This document shows positions 51,748-60,190 of a stretch of DNA of 64,000 bases, piece by piece. This stretch comes from Nannocystis punicea (GTDB lineage Bacteria > Myxococcota_A > Polyangia > Nannocystales > Nannocystaceae). Every line of letters begins with the position of its first letter. Position 1 is the stretch's first letter. The notes under the pieces were generated by a model. The model made no database searches and was not told the origin of the DNA. It worked only from the letters and a program-made list of their open reading frames with translations. Where the stretch lies: positions 5,642,001 to 5,706,000 of the forward strand of contig NZ_CP114040.1 of assembly GCF_026965555.1 (NCBI RefSeq). Reading direction: 5' to 3'. The translations under genes and the position numbers were made by a program.

Positions 51748-53580
51748 ATGAGCAAGTCCGTTCCACGTATGGTCGATCCGACCGCTCCCGAGCGGCCCAC
51801 GATCCGTAGCTTCTGCATCATCGCCCACATCGATCACGGCAAGAGCACGCTCGCCGATCGGTTGATGGAGGCCACCGGTCTTTTGACCGAGCGCGACAAG
51901 ACGGCGCAGTACCTCGATCGCATGGACATCGAGCGCGAGCGCGGCATCACGATCAAGGCCCAGGCCGTGCGCATGTCGTACAAATACGACGGCATCACCT
52001 ACGCCCTGAACCTGATCGACACGCCCGGGCACGTCGACTTCGGCTACGAGGTCTCGCGCAGCCTCGCGGCCTGCGAGGGCGCGCTGCTGGTCGTCGACGC
52101 CACCCAGGGCGTCGAGGCGCAGACGCTGGCCAACGTCTACATGGCGCTCGACGCCAACCTCGAGATCATCCCGGTGATCAACAAGATCGACCTGCCGAGC
52201 GCCGACATCGACGGCGTGAAGAAGCAGATCGAGGAGGCGGTCGGGCTCGACGCCAGCGACGCGCTGCTCGTCTCGGCCAAGACCGGCCTCGGCGTGGCCG
52301 ACCTGCTCGAGGCGATCGTCCTCCGGATCCCCGCGCCCCGCGGCGACGTCGACAAGCCGGTGCGGGCGCTCATCATCGACTCGTGGTGGGACAGTTACAA
52401 GGGCGTCATCTCGATGGTGCGGGTGTTCTCCGGCCGCCTGCGCGCCGGCGACAAGATCCGCATGATGGCGACCGGCAAGCACTACGACGTCATCGACGTC
52501 GGCGCCTACGCGCCCGAGATCACCAGCATGCCCGAGCTGTCGGCGGGCGAGGTCGGCTACCTGGTCGCCAACGTCAAGGAGGTCGTCGACTCCAAGGTCG
52601 GCGACACCGTCGCGGCCGCCGACGACGTCAACGCCCAGCCGCTGCCGGGCTTCAAGGTCGTGCAGCCGATGGTGTTCGCCGGCGTGTTCCCGACCGACAA
52701 CGCCGACTACTCCGAGCTGCGCGACGCGCTGTCGAAGCTCACGCTCAACGACGCCAGCGTCACCTGGGAGCCCGAGACCTCGGTCGCGCTCGGCTTCGGC
52801 TTCCGCCTCGGCTTCCTCGGCCTCTTGCACATGGAGATCATCCAGGAGCGGCTGGAGCGCGAATACGACCTCGACATCATCACCACCGCGCCGAGCGTGA
52901 AGTACCGCGTGTACCTCAAGGACGGCACCGAGACGGTGATCGACAACCCGGCCAAGATGCCGGACATCGGCGACTACGAGGCGATCGAGGAGCCGATGAT
53001 CACCGCCCGGATCCAGCTGCCGGAGGAGTACCTCGGCGCGATCATCAAGCTGTGCCAGGACCGCCGCGGGATCCAGCTCGACATCAAGTACCAGACCTCG
53101 AAGCGCGTCCAGCTGACCTACGAGATGCCGCTCGCCGAGGTCGTGTTCGGCTTCTACGACCACCTCAAGAGCCTGTCGCGCGGCTACGCCAGCCTCGACT
53201 ACGAGCAGGGCGAGTACCGCCGCGCCGAGCTGGTGCGCGTCGACCTGCTGGTCAACGGCGAGCGCGTCGACGCGCTCTCGCTCATCAGCCACCGGGACAA
53301 CGCCTACAACCGCGGCCGCGACCTTTGCATCAAGATGAAGGACGAGATCCCGCAGCAGCAGTTCGAGGTCGCGATCCAGGCCGCGATCGGCAGCCGCGTC
53401 ATCGCCCGGACCACAGTCAAGGCGCTGCGCAAGAACGTGCTCGCCAAGTGCTACGGCGGCGACATTTCCCGCAAGCGCAAGCTGCTGGAGAAGCAGAAGC
53501 GCGGCAAGCGGCGCCTAAAGGCGGTCGGCAACGTAGAAATCCCGCAAGGTGCCTTCCACGCCATCCTGAAGCTAGACTAG
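51748..53580 (+). CDS. lepA: Elongation factor 4 (LepA)
   Basis: 610 residues from ATG 51748 (ATG 51769 is an alternative). G1 AHIDHGKSTLADRL, ERERGITIKAQAVRM, G3 DTPGHVDFGYEV, G4 NKIDLPSAD, and the LepA-specific C-terminal domain ending KRLKAVGNVEIPQGAFHAILKLD. A translational GTPase that back-translocates or frees stalled ribosomes. In many proteobacteria lepA is followed by lepB (signal peptidase I), as here, nine bases after the stop. Confidence 0.97.
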   Translation: MSKSVPRMVDPTAPERPTIRSFCIIAHIDHGKSTLADRLMEATGLLTERDKTAQYLDRMDIERERGITIKAQAVRMSYKYDGITYALNLIDTPGHVDFGYEVSRSLAACEGALLVVDATQGVEAQTLANVYMALDANLEIIPVINKIDLPSADIDGVKKQIEEAVGLDASDALLVSAKTGLGVADLLEAIVLRIPAPRGDVDKPVRALIIDSWWDSYKGVISMVRVFSGRLRAGDKIRMMATGKHYDVIDVGAYAPEITSMPELSAGEVGYLVANVKEVVDSKVGDTVAAADDVNAQPLPGFKVVQPMVFAGVFPTDNADYSELRDALSKLTLNDASVTWEPETSVALGFGFRLGFLGLLHMEIIQERLEREYDLDIITTAPSVKYRVYLKDGTETVIDNPAKMPDIGDYEAIEEPMITARIQLPEEYLGAIIKLCQDRRGIQLDIKYQTSKRVQLTYEMPLAEVVFGFYDHLKSLSRGYASLDYEQGEYRRAELVRVDLLVNGERVDALSLISHRDNAYNRGRDLCIKMKDEIPQQQFEVAIQAAIGSRVIARTTVKALRKNVLAKCYGGDISRKRKLLEKQKRGKRRLKAVGNVEIPQGAFHAILKLD

Positions 53581-53589
53581 AGAGCCTCC

Positions 53590-55928
53590 GTGACCACGCC
53601 GCAGCAAGCGCAGGAGCCGCGCCCGGCCAAGCCCGAGGGGCGCCGCTCGACGGGCAGTGTCAAGGCCGCCGCCGGGATGTTGGTCAAGGAGGCCAACCGG
53701 ATCCTCAAGAGTACGCCGGCCGGATCGCCCCCGAGCCCGCGCAGGCGATCCGTGACAGCGCCGACGCGCTGGCCCGCTACCGCGAGGCCAAGCAGTGGGA
53801 CCGCGCCGAGGACGAGGCCGAGCGGCTCGACGAGCTGCTGCACCAGCACGCCAGCTTCGCCCGCAAGAGCCCGCTGCGCGAGACGATCGAGAACGTCGGC
53901 GTGGCGGTCCTGGTGGCGCTCGGCCTGCGCTCGTGCCTCTACGAGCCGTTCAAGATCCCGAGCGGCAGCATGATGCCGACGCTCGTCGCCGGCGATCACA
54001 TCTTCGTCAACAAGTTCATCTACGGCATCCAGATCCCGTTCACGACCACCGTCGTCGGCGAGCGCTGGGGTCACATCGCGCGCGGCGACGTCGTCGTCTT
54101 CCGCTACCCGATCGACGAGTCCGAGGACTTCATCAAGCGCGTCATCGGCCTGCCCGGCGACACCATCCGCGTCGACGGCAACAAGGTCAGCATCCGTCGC
54201 AGCGGCGAGGCCGAGTTCGAGGAGCTGAAGCGCAACAAGCTGCCCGAGAAGTGCCGCGACGACAGCGGCACGCAGCAGGTCCCGCACTGCGAGCTGTTCG
54301 AGGAGACCCTCGACGGCCACACCTACGTCGTCCGCTACAAGACCAACCTCGACCCGCGCGCCGGGGCCCGGAGGGTGGGGGAGTGGACGGTGCCCGAGGG
54401 CCACCTGCTGGTGATGGGCGACAACCGCAACGAGAGCCACGACAGCCTGGCGTGGACCCGCCAGGTCGAGGCCGTCGCGGCCGACGGCCTGCTCAGCGTC
54501 AAGGACCTGCGCGACCTGACCGAGGAGAAGCTGTTCTCGCTGTCACGCCCCGACGACGTCTCGGCCCGCGGCGACGCCAGCTTCGACCACATCCTTTACA
54601 TCGCCGACCACGCCAGCGACTCCCACGGCCTCGAGCTCGAGATCTGGCGCGAGCCGGTGCTCGGCGGCGAGGCGGTCTACCGCGCGCTGACGGCAGGCGA
54701 GGGGACCGAGGCGAGCTTTTCGTCCCTCATCGAGGGCGACGAGCGGATCGGCAGCAAGGGCAACACCAAGCTGCGCGAGCGCCTGCAGCGGATCGGCGGC
54801 GACGTCGTCGCGCTCACCCTCAAGTCCGGCGACGTCGCTCAGGACGTGGTGTTCCGCCTCAACGCCGCCGACGCGGTGATGCGCCTGCGCTGCGGCAACG
54901 CGGTCTGCAAGACGCCCGGTCGCGTGGCCGAGAAGGTCGCCGAGGTCGTCGAGCGCTGGAACCGCGACCGCAGCCAGGACGCGCGCCAGATCCTCGACGG
55001 CGACAACACCGCCCGCTACTCGCAGCACTGGACCAGCCGTAGCGCCACCGCCGAGACCTTCATCGAGCGCCGCTACAGCAAGACCGGCGCCGAGCCCTCC
55101 ACGCCGGCCGGGCTGGTCCGCCTGCGCGCGTGGCGGGCCCCCGACGAGGGCGTCGACCTGGTCCGCGATGCGGCGCTGGCGGCCGTCGGCAGCTCGCGCA
55201 CGCTCGCGCGGCAGGTCGTCAACGAGGCCGGTGACGACGGCTGGCTGGTCGAGGACGAGCACAAGTTCACCTACGTGCGCGCCGACGCCAAGGGCCAGGT
55301 CGCGTTCAGCCTCGAGTGCGGCCGTCAGCGCTGCGCCGGCGACCGCGACCTGCTCGCGCTCGTCCGCAGCATCGAGGGACATGTCCCTTCGGTCATCAAG
55401 GATCGCACGCGCCTGCCCGAGCTGCTGCCGCCTGGCGACATCCCCGGCTACAAGGAGATGCCGCAGAGCCCGATCGGCGAGCGCTACGAGTACGACCGGA
55501 TCCGCCTCGACGCGACCGTCCGCGACATCGCCTACAGCCTCGGCGTGTGGGTGTGGCTGCGGCCGACCGAGGGCCTGGCAGAGAAGCTGGCCGCGCTGCA
55601 GGCCGAGATCCCGAACGCTCGCGTCGACGACAGCGTCGCCAGCGGCGCCGTCGTCGGCGAAGCTGCCTCGGGCCAAGGTACGCAGTACGCGTTCGCAGTG
55701 CCGGCCACCGAGGTCGTGATCCGCATGCAGTGCAGCGCCGGCCTGTGCCCGACGCCCGAGGTCGCCCGCGACCTGGCCAAGCGCGCCTATCAGAAGGCCC
55801 ACGACGCCAGCAACTTCGTCGATCCGGCCGCCGAACGCCCGCAGCCCTACGTGCCCCGCGGCAACGTCAAGGGCCGCGCCGAGCGGATCTGGCTGCCCAT
55901 GAGCCGCTTCTGGCTGCCGATCCGCTGA
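53590..55928 (+). CDS. lepB: Signal peptidase I with apparent frameshift and a large internal insert
   Basis: GTG 53590 starts nine bases after lepA; residues 1-40 (to NRILK) are in one frame and the rest (YAGRIAPEPAQAIRDSADAL ...) in another. Inserting one A at about 53710 (AAGAGTAC to AAGAAGTAC) restores ILKKYAGRI, so a one-base deletion or sequencing error is likely. Downstream are the TM segment, PSGSMMPTLVAGDHIFVNKF with the catalytic Ser, DFIKRVIGLPGDTI with the Lys, and MGDNRNESHDS. Instead of ending soon after, the frame has about 430 more residues, with two related modules (MRLRCGNAVCKTPG and IRMQCSAGLCPTPE), before the family-like end GNVKGRAERIWLP. It cleaves signal peptides at the membrane. 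Confidence 0.85.
55379..55406 (+). repeat. 14-nt palindrome pair inside the lepB insert
   Basis: ACATGTCCCTTCGG at 55379 and TCATCAAGGATCGC at 55393; the first forms a 12-bp palindrome GGGACATGTCCC with the preceding GGG. Confidence 0.6.
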
Positions 55929-56097
55929 GGGCGGCGCGTGTCCGTGGCGCTCGCGGCGCGACACGGCTGCACGAGCCTGCGCTCGCTGGATCGCGGCACC
56001 GAGATGCGCCCGGCGGACAGCGATGAGCGCCGGCTTGCCCGGCCCGGCGCTTCCAGCAGAGGTCGCCAGGACGCGTCGAGCCTGGGCTCAGCTCGCA

Positions 56098-56417
56098 GTG
56101 CACCCCATGCATGCAGCCCGGCCCGGATCGAGGTGCACCATGCACGCTGCCGCATCCGGGTCCCGAGCCCGACGCTGTGAGACGGCCTCTGGTCGGCAGG
56201 TTCGTGCTAGCTTCGCCGCATCGTGAACGGGCCGCTGCGCGCGCCCCACGAGGAGTGTCCCCCATGCATGCAGTCCAGCCCGGATCGAGGTGCACCATGC
56301 ACGCTGCCGCATCCGGGTCCCGAGCCCGACGCTGTGAGACGGCCTCTGGTCGGCAGGTTCGTGCTAGCTTCGCCGCATCGTGAACGGGCCGCTGCGCGCG
56401 CCCCACGAGGAGTGCCC
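56098..56417 (+). repeat. 157-bp near-perfect tandem duplication upstream of folB
   Basis: CATGCATGCAG at 56106 recurs at 56263 (offset 157), and the sequence matches almost base for base through the GGCAGGTTCGTGCTAGCTTC and CCCCACGAGGAGTG segments of both copies; only a few substitutions are seen near the copy starts. The second copy ends just before the folB start at 56422. No gene in 55929-56421; the copies probably duplicate the folB promoter. Confidence 0.93.
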
Positions 56418-56421
56418 CGTC

Positions 56422-56814
56422 ATGAACCCTCGCATGAGCGACGTCGTGTACTGCAACCAACTCGCGCTCGACATCGAGATCGGGTTTCACGAGGTCGAGC
56501 TCGGCGTCAAGCAGACGGTGCTCGTCGACCTCGAGTTGGCCACGAACTTCGGCCGCGGGCCCGCCAGCGACGATTTCTCGGGGCTCGTCGATTACTACGT
56601 CATCGCCAACCACCTCACGGCGCACGTGGAAGGCCGCCGCTACGCGCTGATCGAGGCGCTGGCCGTCGACCTCGCGCGCGAGATCACGAAGCTCTACCCC
56701 GAGGTCACCGCCCGCGTGCGCATCGTCAAGCAACCGCTCGACATGCCGCGGGTCCGCTCCGTCGCCGTCGAGTGCGTGCGGACCGCGGCGGACTTCGCCT
56801 CGGAACCCGGGTAA
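56422..56814 (+). CDS. folB: Dihydroneopterin aldolase
   Basis: 130 residues from ATG 56422 (ATG 56434 alternative). FolB features: DIEIGFHEVELGVKQTVLVDLEL, LVDYYVIANHL, and RRYALIEALAVDLAREI with the Glu-containing pterin pocket, ending with VRIVKQPLDMPRVRSVAVE. It converts dihydroneopterin to 6-hydroxymethyl-dihydropterin in folate synthesis. No other fol genes are nearby. Its upstream region is duplicated. Confidence 0.9.
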   Translation: MNPRMSDVVYCNQLALDIEIGFHEVELGVKQTVLVDLELATNFGRGPASDDFSGLVDYYVIANHLTAHVEGRRYALIEALAVDLAREITKLYPEVTARVRIVKQPLDMPRVRSVAVECVRTAADFASEPG

Positions 56815-56821
56815 ATCGGTC

Positions 56822-57793
56822 GTGGACGCGCAGTTCGACCTGGTCATCGTCGGCGCCGGACCGGGCGGGCTCGCCGCTGCGATCGCCGCCCGCGCGCTCC
56901 GCCTGCGAGCCGTCGTGCTCGATGCCGGACCACGCCTCGGCGGCCAGCTCCTCGCCAACGACACGCCGATCCTCGACTGTCCGGGCCTCGACGTGGCGAC
57001 CGGCTCCGAGCTCGCTGTCCGTCTGCAACGACACCTCGAGCGCCTCGGGGGCGAAGTCCGTGTGGATGCACGGGTCGAGCGAATCGACGTCGATGCCGGC
57101 GTGGTCGAACTGGCCGGCGAGCGCCTGAGCGGTACGGCGGTGCTGTTGGCGACCGGCGCGACCCGTCGCCGCCTCGGCGTGCCCGGTGAGGCGGATGTTC
57201 CGGGTCGCGGCCTGTCGCCGGCGGCGCGGCGGTTCGGTCCCGCGTTCGCGGGGCGCCCGGTGGTCGTGGTCGGTGGGGGGGACGTGGCGCTCGAGGAGGC
57301 GGCGCTGCTCTCACGGCTGTGCCCGCGAGTCACCCTGGTCCACCGCGGCCAAAAGCTGCGCGCACGCCCTGACTTTCGCGCGGCGATCGCCGCCGAGCCG
57401 CGGATCGATCTGCACTTCGAGACACGGCTGGTGGCCATCCTCGGCGATCCGGACGTCGAGGGGGTCGTGCTCGCTGGACCCGACGGCGAGCGCCAGGTCG
57501 AGGCCGCGGCCGTCGTCGTCTGCGTGGGCATGGCGCCGTGCAGCGGGCTTGTTTTGGGTCAGGTCGACACCGACGACGCCGGCTTCGTCCAGGTCGACGC
57601 CCGGCAACGGACCTCGGCGCCGCGCCTGTACGCGGTCGGGGACGTGTGCGCCGGCGCCTGGTGGACGGTGAGCGCGGCGATCGGCCAGGCCGGAATCGCC
57701 GTCAAGGACCTCGAGCGACGCCTGGCCGCGGACGAATTCGCGGCGCTGCTGGCGTCCGGCCCGACGTTCGCGCCCGTCAGCTGGGCGACGTGA
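56822..57793 (+). CDS. Thioredoxin reductase-like FAD/NAD(P) oxidoreductase lacking the CxxC
   Basis: 323 residues from GTG 56822, seven bases after folB. FAD motif DLVIVGAGPGGLAAAIAA, GGQLLANDTP, the ATGATRR loop, NAD(P) motif VVVVGGGDVALEEAALL and the second FAD motif LYAVGDVCAG show the thioredoxin-reductase fold. Where active thioredoxin reductases have the CATC redox pair, this protein reads GLSPAARRFGP, so it cannot reduce thioredoxin in the usual way. It may be a ferredoxin-NADP reductase-like or thioredoxin-independent flavoenzyme. Confidence 0.85.
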   Translation: MDAQFDLVIVGAGPGGLAAAIAARALRLRAVVLDAGPRLGGQLLANDTPILDCPGLDVATGSELAVRLQRHLERLGGEVRVDARVERIDVDAGVVELAGERLSGTAVLLATGATRRRLGVPGEADVPGRGLSPAARRFGPAFAGRPVVVVGGGDVALEEAALLSRLCPRVTLVHRGQKLRARPDFRAAIAAEPRIDLHFETRLVAILGDPDVEGVVLAGPDGERQVEAAAVVVCVGMAPCSGLVLGQVDTDDAGFVQVDARQRTSAPRLYAVGDVCAGAWWTVSAAIGQAGIAVKDLERRLAADEFAALLASGPTFAPVSWAT

Positions 57794-57825
57794 GAGGCCG
57801 CGGCTCGCGGGAGCGCAGCGAGTGA

Positions 57826-57881
57826 AAATGAACTTCAGGACATGTCTCAGAGGGCATGTAGTTGAAGGTGCAGGCCGCGAC
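57826..57881. repeat. 14-nt palindromic repeats after the TrxR-like gene
   Basis: AAATGAACTTCAGG (57826), ACATGTCTCAGAGG (57840), GCATGTAGTTGAAG (57854), GTGCAGG (57868); all spacings 14. The first unit nearly matches the one at 20599. Confidence 0.85.
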
Positions 57882-58110
57882 TCGTCCCTGGACGACGAGA
57901 TGGACTCCGGCTCGAGTTGCCGCGGCTTTCCGGCTCGAGTTGCCGCGGCTCGACGCTCAGTGTGGTGGTCCAGGCCGACGCGGCGGGATGCGGCCCCAGG
58001 GCTCCTGGCTGCCCGTTCTCTTCAACTTAACATAATATCTATTATCGGCAAAACGCCGGACGGCCGAGGGCCGTCGTGCTTGCCGGGGTCGCACGCTTGG
58101 ATGTGCGATT

Positions 58111-58139
58111 GCAGGAGTCCGCAGGGAAAAGACTCCTGC
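58111..58139. other. Hairpin GCAGGAGTC/GACTCCTGC
   Basis: A perfect 9-bp stem with an 11-nt loop, followed by CCCCCAAGGTTTT. It could be a weak terminator or the remnant of a mobile-element end; no gene end is close. Confidence 0.45.
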
Positions 58140-58171
58140 CCCCAAGGTTTTGAGGAACAGCGTCCTGACCT

Positions 58172-58291
58172 TCAGGCGAGGCCAACCTCCGCGCCGTCCA
58201 CGAACACGCGCAGTCGCGCCGACCGGTCGTGGACCTCGAGCGACTGCCGCGCGAGCGCGGGCGGCGTCGGCGCGATCAACACGCTGAACAT
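58172..58291 (-). CDS. Possible 39-residue ORF or gene remnant
   Basis: ATG 58291 is preceded by a purine-rich site (GGAGGGACGG), and the frame codes MFSVLIAPTPPALARQSLEV, then HDRSARLRVFVDGAEVGLA before a stop. It may be the tail of a decayed gene. Not recognised. Confidence 0.25.
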   Translation of the reverse strand: MFSVLIAPTPPALARQSLEVHDRSARLRVFVDGAEVGLA

Positions 58292-58527
58292 CGGCCGTCC
58301 CTCCACCCGAGCTCGCGCGCGAGCCGGCTCGGCGGGCCTCGCTGAACCTGCGTCACCACCAGGCGGCTGAAGGTTCGCGGCGCGTCCGAACTCCCAGAGA
58401 AAGATCCGGTTTCATCGGAACCATTATCCCTCCGCGAGTCATCGTCTAGCGCCACATTCGCAGCATCGCATATTACGGGATTTTCTTCAATTCGATCCGG
58501 ATCAATTCAGTTACTATCACCTCCATT

Positions 58528-59379
58528 GTGACGCTCGATGAAGCGCGCCAGATTTTGGGCGTACGCGCCGGCGCGGGCCGCGACGAGGTCAAACGGGCGC
58601 ATCGCCGCCTGGTTCTCGCTTTTCACCCCGACCACCACAAGGGTTCGACGCAATTCGACGAGTTCCAGAAGCAGATAAACGTCGCCCGCGATACGCTGAA
58701 TCGTGAAATAGACCGTCTCGCTGAATCAGCACACAGCGAGACAGACGCCGCAATGGAGACGCCCGCGCCTCCAGCACCCGCGGCGGCTCCCCCGCAGGCA
58801 CCGCGACCGCGAGCTCGGCCCCCTGCTCCACCCGGCGTCGACGAGTACCGGGAAATCAGCTTCCCCTTCTTGACGATGCTGCGCGGCGGCCGGACGCGCA
58901 TCAACGTGCCCCGACCTGAGGGGACGCACGAGATGTTCGACGTCCCCCAGGGCGCTGAAGTCGGCGTTCTGCTCCACGTCCTCGGCGGTGGCGGGCGGGG
59001 TTCACCGCCGGGGGACTTGTTGCTGCGTGTCGTCTCGGTCGAAACCGACCCAGTGTGGCGACCCGCTCGAGCTGATGAGGGTCGCGCGCTCGATCTCGTC
59101 ACGCGCCCGTCTGTGACGTACGCACAACTCTATTCGGAGCGCCTGCTCCCCGTGCAGAGCCCTTGGGAGAGCCGCAGCCTGTCCGGCGGAACGATTGGCC
59201 TTCCGCTGCGGGCGAACAACTTCGGCCCGTACCAAGTGCGGGGCCACGGAGCGCGTCGTGGTGGAGCGGCTGGCGACCTCCTCGTCTTCCTGGACGTTGT
59301 CTGGCCTGAGCGGGGCGATGGCGACCTGGCTGCGGCGCTCTGGCGCGTCCAGGGGAGCCCTGCGCAAGGTGGCCGCTGA
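58528..59379 (+). CDS. J-domain protein (CbpA/DnaJ-like, no zinc fingers)
   Basis: 283 residues from GTG 58528. The J domain is residues 1-65: TLDEARQILGVRAGAGRDEV, RLVLAFHPDHHKG with the HPD motif, and INVARDTLNREI. A Pro/Ala linker (about 75-105) leads to DnaJ C-terminal beta-sandwich text (REISFPFLTMLRGGRTRINVP, GAEVGVLLHVLGGGGRGSPPGDLLLRV). There are no CxxCxGxG repeats, so it is CbpA-like. It stimulates an Hsp70; no dnaK is nearby. The leader is A+T-rich, unlike neighbouring promoters. Confidence 0.85.
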   Translation: MTLDEARQILGVRAGAGRDEVKRAHRRLVLAFHPDHHKGSTQFDEFQKQINVARDTLNREIDRLAESAHSETDAAMETPAPPAPAAAPPQAPRPRARPPAPPGVDEYREISFPFLTMLRGGRTRINVPRPEGTHEMFDVPQGAEVGVLLHVLGGGGRGSPPGDLLLRVVSVETDPVWRPARADEGRALDLVTRPSVTYAQLYSERLLPVQSPWESRSLSGGTIGLPLRANNFGPYQVRGHGARRGGAAGDLLVFLDVVWPERGDGDLAAALWRVQGSPAQGGR

Positions 59380-59495
59380 AGCGGCGGGCGCCCGCTTGGA
59401 GCGTGGCGACGATGCGCCGTGGAAGGCGGTCGGGATCATGGAGCCGCCGTACGGGCATTCGGCAGCGAGGCTGCAACTCGCGGCCCCAGGCGTGA

Positions 59496-60053
59496 TCACT
59501 GCGAATCGTCGGAGGGGCGCGCATCGAACGACGCGACCTGGCGACGGGGCAGGTTCGCAGGCAGCCCCCCCACACTGGGCCATGGTTGCTTGCGGTGATG
59601 CAGCGTGGCCGCGATCGTCTCCCCGACCGCGAGTTTCACGCCGCGCAGGTTGGCCGGGCACGATACCAGCAGCAACATGCGCGGCGGCGGCTCGCCGACG
59701 TCGAGCACCTCGACCTCGAGCGCACCGACGACATGGAGATGTCCGCAGTGGACCCAACTCTTGCGGTTGGGAATGGCGACGATTTTGAACCGGACCGCCG
59801 TCACGGTCTCCAGATCGACGACGGGTGCGGGTGCAGGCGCGGACTCAGACGCCGGCGCGGCGGGGGGGTCGGCCGTCACAGTTTCGGGCGCTGACGCGGG
59901 TTCGGGCGCCGGCGCGGGTTCGGGCGCCGGCGCGGCCACGGGTGCTGCCGCTGTGGGGCTCGCTGGCTCGGCCGCGGCCTGGTCGGACGCGCAGCCCGAT
60001 TTGATCGCCAGGCAGACGAGGGCGAGAAGGATGCGCCGCGGCATGGCGATCAT
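59496..60053 (-). CDS. Lipoprotein with Pro/Ala/Glu-rich linker
   Basis: 185 residues from ATG 60053 (ATG 60044 alternative). Signal LLALVCLAIKSGCAS, then a PAPEPAPAPEPASAPE-type linker of about 60 residues, then a beta-rich domain (VTAVRFKIVAIPNRKSWVHCGHLHVVGALEVEVLDVG; MLLLVSCPANLRGVKL). The end (PLP/ARPSDDSQ-type, hydrophilic) carries no recognised motif. Separated by 137 bp from the lipoprotein gene upstream; both may be one transcript. Confidence 0.7.
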   Translation of the reverse strand: MIAMPRRILLALVCLAIKSGCASDQAAAEPASPTAAAPVAAPAPEPAPAPEPASAPETVTADPPAAPASESAPAPAPVVDLETVTAVRFKIVAIPNRKSWVHCGHLHVVGALEVEVLDVGEPPPRMLLLVSCPANLRGVKLAVGETIAATLHHRKQPWPSVGGLPANLPRRQVASFDARPSDDSQ

Positions 60054-60190
60054 GGCTGGCATCGAGGAATGGACGACGCAGCAGCCGTCGCATTCAGCCG
60101 CGCGAGTCTGCCGAGCACGACCACCGCCACCACCGAGCCATCGTTCGTCGCCACAGCGGCCTGACACGCATGACGGTGCTCGTCGGCCCG

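Larger units (their letters stand above)
57794..58527. other. 734-bp gene-poor, partly A+T-rich region
   Basis: Contains a 14-nt array (57826-57881), a 23-bp direct repeat (GGCTCGAGTTGCCGCGGCT at 57909 and 57932), an A+T-rich patch (58020-58055), a hairpin (58111-58139), a possible short minus-strand ORF (58172-58291), and an A+T-rich leader (about 58420-58525) before the J-domain gene. Composition differs from the surrounding genome and suggests acquired or decaying DNA. Confidence 0.55.

Noticed and set aside
57822..58370. Plus-strand 182-codon frame after the TrxR-like gene
   Set aside because: Begins inside a 14-nt repeat, crosses direct repeats and an A+T-rich patch, and has no family-like text.
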